Shown piece by piece: positions 52,671 through 61,820 of a stretch of DNA of 64,000 nt; positions within the stretch are counted from its first letter, which is position 1, and every line of letters begins with the position of its first letter. The stretch is from Pseudomonadota bacterium (GTDB taxonomy: Bacteria; Pseudomonadota; Alphaproteobacteria; Rhizobiales; Hyphomicrobiaceae). Both the position numbers and the translations under genes were made by a program. The notes beneath the pieces were generated by a model that was not told where the DNA came from, searched no databases, and saw nothing but the letters and a program-made list of their open reading frames with translations. The stretch spans positions 1 to 64,000 of the forward strand of contig JAFECE010000005.1 of assembly GCA_018242295.1 (NCBI GenBank), in the 5' to 3' direction.

Positions 52671-53882
52671 TTAGTCAGCCTCCAGCACGGTGTGTTTGGA
52701 TTCAGATACCGGGGCGGCTGGAGGCGTTGCTTTCTGTTTCTGCTCCTCCTTTTTTTGATCTTCGGGCAGATCGACGAGCGAACCGGGTTCCAGGCGATAA
52801 TATCCGGCAGTAACGACCTGCTCACCAGCCTTCACGCCGCTCTTGATAACGGCTTGGCCATCTTGGATCTCGCCGACGACGAGATCGCGCCGTTCAGCTT
52901 TTCTGTCGGGCCCGACGACATAGGCAAATAGTTTGTCGGGCCCGCGTTGGACGGCGGCATCGGGAATGACGACGACATTCTTTTCTGTCGTGATGAGCAG
53001 ACGCGTCGCGACGGTCAGTCCGGGCCAAAGAGTCATTTCGGTGTTCGGAAATTTGCCTTTCAGCTTGATCGAGCCGGTGGTCGTGTCGACCTGGTTATCG
53101 ACAAGCGAAAGCTCGCCTTTGGCGAGTTCCTGTTTGCCGTCCGACGTGAAGGCGGTGACGGGTAGAGCTCCATGCTTCAGCTGATCGAGGATGCGCGGGA
53201 GCCGTTCCTCCGGTTCGGTAAAAATCACGGCGATCGGTTGAATTTGCGCAATGGTCGCGACGCCGCCGGTATCTCCAGCGTGGATGATGTTGCCCTGGTC
53301 GACGAGACGAAAGCCGACGCGGCCGGAGATCGGGGCGGTGATGGTGGTGTAGGTGACCTGGACTTGTGTATTTGCAATCGCCCCGACATCGGCCTTGATC
53401 AGCGATTCTTGCTGCGTGATGTTCGACCGTTGCGTGTCGATCTGTTGTTGCGTGGTTGCGAGCGTGCCGACTTTCTCGAAACGCTGAAGGTCGCGTTTCA
53501 GATTGGCGAGGTTGGCCTCGTCCTGAGCCTTCTTCGCGACGGCTTGATCGAGCGCGGCCTGATAGGGCCTCGGGTCAATCTGGATCAGAAGATCGCCGGC
53601 TTTGACGAACTGACCTTCGTCGAAGGCCACCTTGACAATCTCGCCGTCGACGCGCGAGCGAACCGTCACAGTATTCCAGGCTTGCGCCTGTCCAAGGCTG
53701 TCCAGGTAGACAGGAAAATTCTTAACTTCGGCCGTCGCGACGGAGACCGGCACGCGTTCGACAGGCTTCTTTTGAGTCGTCTCCGTTACCACGCGGCGAT
53801 GCTGCCAGACCCAGTAGCCGCCGCCAGCCAAGCCCATCAGAATAATCAGCCAAATGAATGTTCTGACGCGGGTCCTCAACAC
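52671..53882 (-). CDS. RND efflux periplasmic adaptor (MdtA/HlyD-like)
   Basis: This membrane-fusion protein of about 403 residues has an N-terminal TM anchor (FIWLIILMGLAGGGYWVW). A lipoyl half (TVTVRSRVDGEIVKVAFDEGQFVKAGDLLIQIDPRPYQ), a coiled-coil hairpin (about 110-180) and beta-barrel segments (TTITAPISGRVGFRLVDQGN) follow. The GTG at 53882 is preceded by GGAG with 5-nt spacing and leads straight into the anchor; the frame is open to 54059 but that part lacks features. It links the inner-membrane pump to an outer-membrane channel. No regulator lies beside it. Confidence 0.9.
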   Translation of the reverse strand: MLRTRVRTFIWLIILMGLAGGGYWVWQHRRVVTETTQKKPVERVPVSVATAEVKNFPVYLDSLGQAQAWNTVTVRSRVDGEIVKVAFDEGQFVKAGDLLIQIDPRPYQAALDQAVAKKAQDEANLANLKRDLQRFEKVGTLATTQQQIDTQRSNITQQESLIKADVGAIANTQVQVTYTTITAPISGRVGFRLVDQGNIIHAGDTGGVATIAQIQPIAVIFTEPEERLPRILDQLKHGALPVTAFTSDGKQELAKGELSLVDNQVDTTTGSIKLKGKFPNTEMTLWPGLTVATRLLITTEKNVVVIPDAAVQRGPDKLFAYVVGPDRKAERRDLVVGEIQDGQAVIKSGVKAGEQVVTAGYYRLEPGSLVDLPEDQKKEEQKQKATPPAAPVSESKHTVLEAD

Positions 53883-54233
53883 GTCTGCTCCATGCGTGGC
53901 GACTGAGGAGTTGTGAGGCGGGCACCCCGCCTCGCATAAACGACGGATTGGAGAGGCAGTTCCGTCGCTCACCCTTTCGCAGCGCCCACCGGTCAACGGC
54001 GGACATACGTCTACGCATATAGTTACTGTTGGGGTTCCGCGCGCATCGTGTCCGAGCATTCATTCCGCTTGCGGATCATTCATGTGCCGCCCAGCAGTCG
54101 CACCGAAATGGAAGGTTAGAATAGAACTCGTGGTTCAGATGCGAGATCGACTCAAGGTAACGAAGGAGATGAGCACTGTAGCGCACTGCGAGAGGCGGGG
54201 TCGTTTTAGAATCCCCCGCAACCAATGCGATCG
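53883..54233. other. Intergenic region upstream of the RND operon (351 nt)
   Basis: No convincing gene is present. A GCGGGG/CCCCGC hairpin at 54195-54219 could end the NRAMP transcript, but it lacks a T-run. A promoter for the pump operon must be here; no obvious -35/-10 pair was found. Short frames in this region overlap NRAMP and lack ribosome sites. Confidence 0.5.
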
Positions 54234-55538
54234 TCAGATCACCAGGAACACGATGGTCGCAAGGGCCATCGCGAATGTTGCTATCCAGCCCATGATGAGC
54301 ATCGGGTGCGGGAGCGTGAGCCGCCCCATGATGTGAGGGTTCATCGCCATCACCATCATCACTGCCATCAACGGGGCAGCCAACATACCGTTGATAACCG
54401 CGCTCCAGTAGAGTGCCTTTATAGGATCGATCGAGGTGAAGTTCAGCGCCACGCCGCCGAGCGTCGCGACAGCTATCGTCGCGTAGAACGCCTTGGCTTC
54501 CCGCAGCTTGCAGTCGAGACCTTGCCGCCAGGAAAAAAGCTCGCTCACGCCGTAGGCGGCCGAACCGGCCATCACGGGGACCGCCAGCATTCCTGTTGAA
54601 ATGATGCCGATTGCAAAGAGCGCGAAGGTGAATTCCCCCGCCACGGGACGAAGCGCCTCTGCGGCCTGAGCGGAGGTTTGGATTTCGGTCACGCCATTTG
54701 CATTCAACGTCGCGGCGGTTGCGAAGATGATGAACAAGCCAATGAGGTTCGATACGCCCATTCCGACCATCGTGTCCGTTCGAATGCGCGAAAGTTCGCG
54801 GCCCGCTTCGCGAGGCGTGATGCACAACGGCTTGATATGCCGCCGATGCAGCTCTTCCACTTCTTGGCCGGCCTGCCAGAAAAACAGATAGGGGCTGATT
54901 GTCGTGCCAAGAACCGCAACGAGGCCCATGGCGTAGTCGGCGTCGAGTTTGAAGTGCGGGACGAATGTTCCGTGGAGCGCCGTGCCCCAAGGCACATGCG
55001 CGGTGAAAACGACGCCCACATACGTGAACAAGCACAACGTCGCCCATTTGAGCACGGCGCTATACCGTGCGTAGCTCATGAAGGTTTCGAGAAGGATGCA
55101 AACGATGCCCAACAATACCGTATAGACCCGCTCGGGACCGCCGATCAGCAAACCCAACGCAGCCCCCATGGCGCCGACGTCAGCGCCAAGATTGATCACG
55201 TTTGCCACGAGCAGAAGGCAGATAACCCCGCGCAGCAGCCACCTCGGATAGTGGCGCCGCAAATTGTGCGCGATACCATGCCCCGTCACGCAGCCGATCC
55301 TGGCGGCAACGGCTTGGATAGCGACCATCAGCGGAAAGCTGAACAGCATGGTCCAAGCAAGGCCATAACCGAATTGCGCGCCAACTTGGCTATACGTCGC
55401 GATACCACTCGGATCGTCGTCCGCTGCACCGGTCACCAATCCTGGGCCAAGTGTTTCCAGGATCCCGGTCGTTGAAGGTGATGGCTCAATCTCGACGATC
55501 CCGGACGTTGTTTCCGTCGCGTTCGGATCCATCGACAT
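54234..55538 (-). CDS. NRAMP-family divalent metal transporter
   Basis: This 434-residue transporter has about 11 TM segments and the first-helix signature GAADDDPSGIATYSQVGAQFG (an NRAMP DPG variant reading DPSG). A later helix has FAIGIISTGMLAVPVMAGSAAYG where MntH usually has the metal-binding MPH(N) motif, and that motif is not obvious. Hence the substrate may be atypical. The initiation region carries G7 and A7 tracts just before the ATG at 55538 (see finding). It is transcribed towards the RND operon. Confidence 0.88.
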   Translation of the reverse strand: MSMDPNATETTSGIVEIEPSPSTTGILETLGPGLVTGAADDDPSGIATYSQVGAQFGYGLAWTMLFSFPLMVAIQAVAARIGCVTGHGIAHNLRRHYPRWLLRGVICLLLVANVINLGADVGAMGAALGLLIGGPERVYTVLLGIVCILLETFMSYARYSAVLKWATLCLFTYVGVVFTAHVPWGTALHGTFVPHFKLDADYAMGLVAVLGTTISPYLFFWQAGQEVEELHRRHIKPLCITPREAGRELSRIRTDTMVGMGVSNLIGLFIIFATAATLNANGVTEIQTSAQAAEALRPVAGEFTFALFAIGIISTGMLAVPVMAGSAAYGVSELFSWRQGLDCKLREAKAFYATIAVATLGGVALNFTSIDPIKALYWSAVINGMLAAPLMAVMMVMAMNPHIMGRLTLPHPMLIMGWIATFAMALATIVFLVI

Positions 55539-55872
55539 CGCCGCCCCCCCTTTTTTTCTGCTGTCTCTGCGAAGCTACGCAGGAATCGAATAGACAGTAC
55601 AGCAATCAACTACAAGGACCGGAATTACGGATCTCCCGGCAAGCCAAGGTTCGCTGAGCGGCGACAAGTTATGAACGCGTTCGGACGGAGCTACGCGGTT
55701 TAGCACGCGCAATTTGGATCCGCTTTCAATAGACGCTTCGTCAAAATCCAGGTAGCTAGTTCGAGCGGACTATTGCGGGAGATCGCGCTTTTCACAATGT
55801 CCACGAACGTTACAGCCGAATGGCAGCTCTGGAGGGGGGCCTTTGCAGCCCCAAGTTCAGAGGAGTTCTCGG
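55539..55872. other. Intergenic region between NRAMP and the small exported protein (334 nt)
   Basis: No gene is seen. The A7/G7 tract of the NRAMP leader is at 55544-55557. A GGGGC/GCCCC hairpin with a CTTTGCA loop (55836-55852) stands 8 nt before the ribosome site of the downstream gene. No clear promoter is visible. Confidence 0.55.
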
Positions 55873-56160
55873 ATGAACACAACTTCAAAACATTTTGCGA
55901 GCGCACTCATCGGTTCTCTTTCGCTGCTTGCGGTTGCCGCATCGAACGCCAACGCGAACTATCTAGGCTTGGCCGACGGCAACCCTGGCCCAGCCGATAT
56001 TTGGGCGGCGACCCATCCCGAATTCGGCAAAGTCGTGCATCCCCGTCAGGCACCGATGGGCTTCCGCGCTTCGAGAGATTGTGCGGGGTTGCGCGAAGCA
56101 GCATTGGAGACGGGCTCGCGGCGCCTGTGGTACCGCTATCACATGTGCGCTGCTCAGTAA
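55873..56160 (+). CDS. Small exported protein, 95 aa, unknown function
   Basis: AGGAG (55861-55865) lies 7 nt before the ATG at 55873. A signal peptide (SALIGSLSLLAVAASNANA) ends near residue 28. The mature part of about 67 residues has two Cys (ASRDCAGLREAALE and RYHMCAAQ) that could form a disulfide. No family is recognised. A stem-loop in the leader (55836-55852) may modulate expression. tRNA-Leu follows on the other strand. Confidence 0.72.
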   Translation: MNTTSKHFASALIGSLSLLAVAASNANANYLGLADGNPGPADIWAATHPEFGKVVHPRQAPMGFRASRDCAGLREAALETGSRRLWYRYHMCAAQ

Positions 56161-56182
56161 GCTTTCTCTCGCCGGAAGTCTC

Positions 56183-56269
56183 TGGTGCGGACGGTGGGAC
56201 TCGAACCCACACGACGTTACCGTCTCAGGATTTTAAGTCCTGTGTGTCTACCGGTTCCACCACGTCCGC
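56183..56269 (-). tRNA. tRNA-Leu (UAA)
   Basis: The minus strand folds as a class II tRNA. The acceptor stem GCGGACG pairs at the 3' end with CGTCCGC, and the anticodon stem CAGGA/TCCTG holds the loop CTTAAAA, giving anticodon UAA. The T-arm loop is GTTCGAGTC, a long variable arm is present, and CCA is encoded (56183-56185). Confidence 0.95.
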
Positions 56270-56333
56270 GCCGGTCGGACTTATGGCGAGTTGAGCGGCC
56301 GAGTGCAACAGCCTGATGCAACTCCGCGACGTA

Positions 56334-56846
56334 TCAGATCGGGTTTGAGCCCGCTGACGGCGACGCGGGTGGCGCCATATCGAATACATGGCGCGCCTTC
56401 TTCATCAGAGCGAGAAGCTCGGCGGGCGATTCGACATCCAGAGAGTGCGGATATTGGGGGTCGCCCCCAACGAGCTTGTCTGAGACGTTGCCGTCGGGAT
56501 CAATGAAAAGCGTGCGCGGGACATACGAGCCGTCCGGCGAAAGCTCGCTGCTGAGTTCCTTGTCTTGATCAACGTCAGCCAAGATCATGACGAAATCGCG
56601 CGAGGCGGCGACAACCGCCGGGTCTTTGAAGACTTTCCGAAAGCGTTTGCAAAACGAGCACCACGTCGCGTGGAAAACCATCAAAACGGGACGGCGGGAT
56701 TTCGTCGCTTCATAGATACCGGAGCGTGCGTCGCGCCAGTTGATCTCGGCGCCATTCCAATCACTCGCATGGTTCGCAGTGCGCGCCAGGGCTGCAAGAG
56801 GAAGCGCGGCGAGCAAAAGCGCAGCGCAAACAATGGGACGGATCAT
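56334..56846 (-). CDS. Exported thioredoxin-fold protein (thioredoxin_7/DUF255-like)
   Basis: This 170-residue protein has a signal peptide ending near LPLAALA (about residue 21). The mature domain has ATWCSFCKRFRKVF, a thioredoxin CxxC. YVPRTLFIDPDGNV follows, with the cis-Pro expected in that strand. It probably maintains or forms disulfides in periplasmic proteins. The ATG at 56846 is preferred to a TTG at 56861 for the signal peptide. It lies alone beside tRNA-Leu. Confidence 0.85.
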   Translation of the reverse strand: MIRPIVCAALLLAALPLAALARTANHASDWNGAEINWRDARSGIYEATKSRRPVLMVFHATWCSFCKRFRKVFKDPAVVAASRDFVMILADVDQDKELSSELSPDGSYVPRTLFIDPDGNVSDKLVGGDPQYPHSLDVESPAELLALMKKARHVFDMAPPASPSAGSNPI

Positions 56847-56953
56847 GCTTTGGAACTCCAACGCTCGTGGCTTCCCTTTTTCGGGCTTTTGCGGTCTCGA
56901 AATAAGTCGGGAAATTAACTACACTACATCGGCTGCTTCGGCGGCTTGCGGTT

Positions 56954-57871
56954 TCACTCAGTAAACCGTGTTTCATAAGCTTGCAGATGGATAAAGGCCG
57001 TTTCGAGAAGGGGCGTTGCAACGCCCTGCGCCCGGCCCCGGCGAATGATATCGCCGACGATCTGCTCAGCTTCAATGCGGGCACCACGTTCGATGTCGCG
57101 AAGCATGGACGCCGAAATCTTGGAGGTTGGATCGCACATCAGGTTATGCGTGAAATCGAGCATTGCCTGGTCCGGCGGGTAGCCGTTCCCGGTGGCAATT
57201 GCCACGCATTCGCTGACGATACCCATCATGAATTCGCGGCCCTGCCCGGTGCGATTGATCTCGCCGACGGATGCGCGCATCAGGCATGTGGATGATGCGA
57301 GCCCGGCTATGAAGAACCACTTGCCCCACATCGAGGCGATGACGTCGTCGGAAAACCGCGCATCGCAGCCTTTCGCGAGCACGTCATGCAGCCTTGCCGA
57401 CCGGCTCTTTTGCTCAGCAGATCTCGGCCCGAGCGTGATGGCCGCGAACGGCCCGAAGTGCTGGATTGTACCATCCTCGGTCAAGGTAACGCTGATCTGG
57501 CACATACCGCCGAGGACGCGCGAAGCGCCGAACGCATCGTCGAGAGTTTCAAGATGCTTCAGGCCGTTGAGCAGTGGCAGAACCAAAGTTTCATTACCGA
57601 CGGCGGGCCGTATCGTTTCGATGGCTTCGTGCAGGTCGTAGGCCTTGGCACTGAGGATAACGGCGTCAAAGGGGCCTGAGATTTCCTCGCGCGTGATCGC
57701 CTTAACCGGCGTCGTCAAATTCCCGACGGGACTTTCGATCTTGACGCCGTCGCGGAGCAGCTGATCGCGGCGTTTCGGCCGGACGAGAAACGTGACGTCG
57801 GCGCCGACCTTCGTCAGCCTTCCACCGAAATAGCCGCCGGTTGCTCCGGCACCGAGAAAGAGAAGTCGCAT
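56954..57871 (-). CDS. Ketopantoate reductase family protein (PanE-like)
   Basis: This 305-residue NADP-dependent dehydrogenase has the N-terminal FLGAGATGGYFGGRL and LSAKAYDLHEAIE. The C-terminal helical domain contains KWFFIAGLASSTCLMRASVGEI, where the active-site Lys of PanE is expected (WGKW). It may make pantoate for CoA, or belong to a paralogous subgroup. No panB or panC lies near, so the name is not assigned. Confidence 0.85.
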   Translation of the reverse strand: MRLLFLGAGATGGYFGGRLTKVGADVTFLVRPKRRDQLLRDGVKIESPVGNLTTPVKAITREEISGPFDAVILSAKAYDLHEAIETIRPAVGNETLVLPLLNGLKHLETLDDAFGASRVLGGMCQISVTLTEDGTIQHFGPFAAITLGPRSAEQKSRSARLHDVLAKGCDARFSDDVIASMWGKWFFIAGLASSTCLMRASVGEINRTGQGREFMMGIVSECVAIATGNGYPPDQAMLDFTHNLMCDPTSKISASMLRDIERGARIEAEQIVGDIIRRGRAQGVATPLLETAFIHLQAYETRFTE

Positions 57872-58071
57872 GATCGAGGCCCGCTTTTGGTTTCTGTCCG
57901 AATGGTAATGCTGGGAAGATGTCTCGCGTTTTAGGGCACTCTCTGACGATCACATCATCTCACGATTAGCAATGTTTCGCGCACAGGGAGTTGTTTGGTG
58001 GTGATGCATGAAGCTCCCTATGTTGAGGGTGACGCGGAGAGAGATCCGCAGCGAAACATAATGGAGCTTAC

Positions 58072-58359
58072 ATGATCCGCATCATTTCAATTGGACTGGC
58101 GACTGCCTTTTTTGCACTTCCGGCCCTTGCAGAAGAGTCATCTTCAAGCGACGCTGGAAAAACGGCAGCCTTCAGCGCCGAACTTGCCAGCGCGGCCAAT
58201 GCCGAACAGGCTAGGCAGCAGCTCGCACATCAGGGTTATACGGCGATTTCCCCCCTTCACCGCGATTCCGGCCGTTGGGTCGGCACGGCCATCAAGGACG
58301 GCAAGACGGTGTTTGTTGCGGTTATCGCGCCGCTGGCCCCGAACGTCACGACCGAGTGA
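58072..58359 (+). CDS. Small exported PepSY-like protein, 95 aa
   Basis: GGAG 5 nt before the ATG at 58072 supports the start. A signal peptide (IGLATAFFALPALA) ends near residue 20. The mature part contains QLAHQGYTAISPLHRDSG and WVGTAIKDGKTVFVAVI, which resembles the PepSY/YpeB-type small beta-alpha fold. The role is unknown. A good terminator follows at 58381. Confidence 0.72.
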   Translation: MIRIISIGLATAFFALPALAEESSSSDAGKTAAFSAELASAANAEQARQQLAHQGYTAISPLHRDSGRWVGTAIKDGKTVFVAVIAPLAPNVTTE

Positions 58360-58380
58360 TTGCGCGTTTCGACTGACATC

Positions 58381-58416
58381 AATCGGCGTCCCTTATTTCG
58401 AGGGGCGCCGATTTTT
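58381..58416 (+). terminator. Rho-independent terminator after the PepSY-like gene
   Basis: AATCGGCG(T)CCC pairs with GGG(GC)GCCGATT across a short loop and is followed by TTTTT. It sits 21 nt after the stop codon. Confidence 0.8.
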
Positions 58417-58441
58417 ACTTTCTGCCGAGGCAAGAGTCTTG

Positions 58442-58494
58442 CGCTGGATCCCCGGCCTTCGACACGGCTGCGCCGTGCTCGGCCGAGGATGACG
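58442..58494 (+). repeat. 53-nt dispersed repeat, copy 2
   Basis: CGCTGGATCCCCGGCC to GGCCGAGGATGACG aligns with the inverted copy at 11597-11649 at 47 of 53 positions. It lies between the terminator and the end of aspS. Confidence 0.75.
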
Positions 58495-58496
58495 AA

Positions 58497-60314
58497 CTAA
58501 TTCTTCTTCTCCGGTGCGACGACGCGGATGGAGAGTTCGCGGAGCTGCTTGGGCGCGGCTTCGCTGGGAGCACCCATCAGCAGATCGGCAGCTTGCTGGT
58601 TCATCGGGAAGAGCGCGACCTCACGCACCGTCTTGCCGCCCGTCAGCAACATGACGATGCGTTCTATGCCCGCCGCCATGCCGCCGTGCGGTGGCGCGCC
58701 GTACTGGAAGGCACGGTAAAGACCGCCAAACCGCGCCTCGACGTCGGCCTTGGATAGTCCGGTGATCTCGAAGGCTTTGACCATCGTCTCCGGCACGTGG
58801 TTACGCACCGATCCCGAGGCGATCTCGTAGCCGTTGCAGACGATGTCGTACTGGTTCGCCTTGAGCGCGAGGAGTGCGTCGCGGCCAGACTTCTCGGCCG
58901 CTTCCAGCGCCTCGCGTCCGCCCTTCGGCATCGAGAACGGGTTGTGCGAGAAGTCGATCTTCTTGTCTTCCTCGTTCCATTCGTAGAACGGGAAGTCGAC
59001 GATCCAGGCGAGCGCAAAGCGGTTCTCGTCGATGAGCTTCAGCTCCTGGCCGACGCGATCACGCGCAAGACCCGCGAACTTGTAGAAGTTTGCCGGGTTG
59101 CCGCCGACGAAGAAGACGGCGTCGCCATCTTTCAAGCCAAGCTGATTCTTGATCGCGACGGCGCGCTCGGGACCGATGTTCTTCGCGACGGGGCCGGCGC
59201 CAGCCTCTTCGCCATCGCGCCAAAAGATGTAGCCGAGGCCCGGCTGGCCTTCGCCCTGCGCCCAGGAGTTCATGCGGTCGCAGAAGGCGCGGCTGCCACC
59301 CGTCGGCGCGGGAATAGCCCAGATGCGCGCCTTTGGATCTTTCTCAATCATGCCGGCGAAGACCTTGAAGCCCGAGCCCCGGAAGTGCTCCGTGACGTCG
59401 GCCATCTCGATCGGGTTGCGCAGATCCGGCTTGTCGGAACCGTACTTGGCGATTGCCGTGTCGTAGGGAATGCGCGGCCAGTTTTTCGTTACTGCCTTAC
59501 CTTGCGCGAACTCTTCGAACAGGCCGGTGATAACCGGCTCCATCGTCGCGAAGATGTCTTCCTGCTCGACGAAGCTCATCTCGACGTCGAGCTGGTAGAA
59601 TTCTCCCGGCAATCGATCTGCGCGCGGATCTTCGTCGCGGAAGCACGGGGCGATCTGGAAATAGCGGTCGAAGCCGGAGACCATCAAGAGTTGCTTATAC
59701 TGCTGCGGCGCCTGCGGCAGCGCGTAGAATTTTCCTGCATGGATGCGGCTCGGCACCAGGAAGTCGCGCGCGCCTTCCGGGCTCGAGGCCGTCAGGATTG
59801 GCGTCGGGAATTCGTTGAAGCCTTCGTCGTGCATGCGGCGGCGGATCGACCGCGTGATCTCGAGCCGCTTCATGATGATGGCATGCAGCGTCTCGCGGCG
59901 GAGATCGAGGAAACGATACTGTAGCCGCAGGTCTTCGGGGTATTCGGGCTCGCCAAAGACCGGAACGGGCAATTCCTTCGCCGCCGACAGTACTTCGATT
60001 TCTGTCGCGTAAAGCTCGATTTCGCCGGTCGGGAGTTCGGAGTTCGTGGTGCCTTCGGGCCGGTCGCGGACCTTGCCGTCGATGCGGACGACCCACTCCG
60101 ACCGCAGCGTCTCGGCCGTTTTGAAGGCGGGACTGTCGGGATCTGCGACGACTTGGGTCAGCCCGTAATGGTCGCGCAAATCGATGAAGAGCACGCCGCC
60201 GTGGTCGCGCACGCGATGCACCCAGCCAGAAAGCCGCACATGTGAACCGACGTCACTCTTCCGGAGGGCGCCGCATGTGTGCGAGCGATAACGATGCAGC
60301 TTAGCCTCGGCCAT
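58497..60314 (-). CDS. aspS: Aspartyl-tRNA synthetase
   Basis: This 605-residue class II synthetase has an N-terminal OB fold ([23 protein letters not shown]). Motif 2 is [25 protein letters not shown], a GAD insertion domain is present, and motif 3 is [14 protein letters not shown]. It charges tRNA-Asp. Whether it is discriminating or charges tRNA-Asn for amidation is not readable by eye. The ATG at 60314 is divergent from rnd. Confidence 0.96.
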   Translation of the reverse strand: MAEAKLHRYRSHTCGALRKSDVGSHVRLSGWVHRVRDHGGVLFIDLRDHYGLTQVVADPDSPAFKTAETLRSEWVVRIDGKVRDRPEGTTNSELPTGEIELYATEIEVLSAAKELPVPVFGEPEYPEDLRLQYRFLDLRRETLHAIIMKRLEITRSIRRRMHDEGFNEFPTPILTASSPEGARDFLVPSRIHAGKFYALPQAPQQYKQLLMVSGFDRYFQIAPCFRDEDPRADRLPGEFYQLDVEMSFVEQEDIFATMEPVITGLFEEFAQGKAVTKNWPRIPYDTAIAKYGSDKPDLRNPIEMADVTEHFRGSGFKVFAGMIEKDPKARIWAIPAPTGGSRAFCDRMNSWAQGEGQPGLGYIFWRDGEEAGAGPVAKNIGPERAVAIKNQLGLKDGDAVFFVGGNPANFYKFAGLARDRVGQELKLIDENRFALAWIVDFPFYEWNEEDKKIDFSHNPFSMPKGGREALEAAEKSGRDALLALKANQYDIVCNGYEIASGSVRNHVPETMVKAFEITGLSKADVEARFGGLYRAFQYGAPPHGGMAAGIERIVMLLTGGKTVREVALFPMNQQAADLLMGAPSEAAPKQLRELSIRVVAPEKKN

Positions 60315-60546
60315 GGCCGGAAACCCTTTGATCGATGTGGGTGAAAATCGCCGCGGAAAAGCGCATGCGGCCGCGCGAAAGTCAAGGTTAGCACCCTACA
60401 CGTTAATGGCCCAGGGACCCAAGGGCTCAGTCCGGACCTTAGCGGGCCAGCGGGGCACTTCCGGAAACCCTTGCGAAAAAACGCCCTACCTCTGCGATCA
60501 AGCTGATGGCGACAACTTCCAGACCATGCGCTATAGGGCTGCCTTG

Positions 60547-61701
60547 ATGCGAATGATCACGACCACGTCAGAACTGTCGGCCCTCTGCGAGGTGCTGGCA
60601 AAAAGTGAATATGTTGCGGTTGACACCGAATTTCTGCGCGAGCAGACGTTCTGGCCGTTGCTGTGCCTTATCCAGCTCGCAGGCCCAGAAGCCGAGGCCG
60701 TCGTCGACCCGTTGAGCCCGGGCCTCGATCTCGCGCCATTCTACCAGCTGATGGCGGACACCTCGGTCGTCAAGGTGTTCCATGCGGCGCGCCAGGATAT
60801 CGAAATCATCTACCTGAAATCGGAGATCGTGCCCGCGCCCGTCTTCGATACGCAGGTCGCGGCGATGGTTTGCGGCTATGGCGATAGCATCAGCTATGTG
60901 AACCTCGTCAAGAAAACGACCTCGGTCGATCTCGACAAGAGTTCGCGGTTTACCGACTGGAGCCGGCGGCCGCTCTCGGAAAAGCAGCTCGACTACGCGC
61001 TCGCCGACGTGACGCATCTCAGAGATGTCTATCAGCGCCTGAAGCAGACGCTGGAGAAGACCGGCCGCACGCCGTGGCTACAGGAAGAGATGCACGTTCT
61101 CACGAGCCCAGCGACCTACGACGCGAAGCCCGAAAACGCCTGGCAGCGGCTCAAGCTTCGCGTCAAGGGACGGAAATCACTGGCGGTGCTGATTGAGCTT
61201 GCGGCCTGGCGCGAACGCCTGGCGCAAACGCTCGACGTGCCGCGGGGACGCGTGCTTAGAGACGATGCACTGTACGACATCGCCAATCAGATGCCGGCGA
61301 GCGCGGATTCGCTCGGTCAACTTCGGACGCTTTCGGATGGCTTCGCGCGGTCGCAGCGGGCCAAGGAAATCGTCGACGTCGTCAAGGCGGGTCTCGCGCG
61401 AGACCCCAAGACGCTCCCTAAAATCGAACGCAACGAAGCGCTTTCGGCCGAAGCGAGCGCCACGCTCGAATTGCTGAAAGTGCTATTGAAAGCTGCCGCC
61501 GCGGAGCATGGCGTGGCGCCCCGTATCATTGCCGACAGCGAAGATCTCGAGCAGCTCGCAACGTCGGATGAAGCCGACATCCTGGCGCTCCAGGGCTGGC
61601 GGCGGACGCTCTTCGGCGATGCCGCACTGAAGCTGAAGCGCGGCGAACTTGCATTGACGCTGGTCGACGGCGAGGTTCGCGCAGTACCTGCTGCTAGATA
61701 G
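60547..61701 (+). CDS. rnd: Ribonuclease D
   Basis: This DEDDy 3'-5' exoribonuclease of 384 residues matures tRNA ends. Exo I is YVAVDTEFLREQTFW, Exo II is VKVFHAARQDIEIIY, Exo III is DYALADVTHL, and an HRDC domain begins near LAAWRERLAQTLDVPRGRVLRDD (about 215). The ATG at 60547 has AGGG about 9 nt upstream; the frame is open to 60313 but that part is antisense to aspS and lacks motifs. It is divergent from aspS. Confidence 0.94.
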   Translation: MRMITTTSELSALCEVLAKSEYVAVDTEFLREQTFWPLLCLIQLAGPEAEAVVDPLSPGLDLAPFYQLMADTSVVKVFHAARQDIEIIYLKSEIVPAPVFDTQVAAMVCGYGDSISYVNLVKKTTSVDLDKSSRFTDWSRRPLSEKQLDYALADVTHLRDVYQRLKQTLEKTGRTPWLQEEMHVLTSPATYDAKPENAWQRLKLRVKGRKSLAVLIELAAWRERLAQTLDVPRGRVLRDDALYDIANQMPASADSLGQLRTLSDGFARSQRAKEIVDVVKAGLARDPKTLPKIERNEALSAEASATLELLKVLLKAAAAEHGVAPRIIADSEDLEQLATSDEADILALQGWRRTLFGDAALKLKRGELALTLVDGEVRAVPAAR

Positions 61702-61774
61702 AAGTTTTTCCAAATCACCGGCCGGCGGAGGCCGGCACCCAGGCAAGTCTCCACATAACGGGGCCGATGTCTGG

Positions 61775-61802
61775 CTGGATCCCGGCCTGCGCCGGGGTGA
61801 CG
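61775..61802 (+). repeat. Short palindromic repeat, second member
   Basis: CTGGATCCCGGCCTGCGCCG with GGGTGACG forms a CCCGGC/GCCGGG hairpin related to 11542-11567. A neighbouring GCCGGCGGAGGCCGGC (61713-61728) adds more dyad structure after rnd. Confidence 0.6.
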
Positions 61803-61820
61803 TTAAGGGGGGTGGGCGAA

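Noticed and set aside
52670-52825. N-terminal extension of the RND permease
   Set aside because: It overlaps the adaptor coding end and is basic with no RND features; the start at 52669 gives the normal permease N-terminus.
54076-55047. 323-residue minus-strand frame
   Set aside because: It is in another frame of the NRAMP gene and has no recognisable motif.
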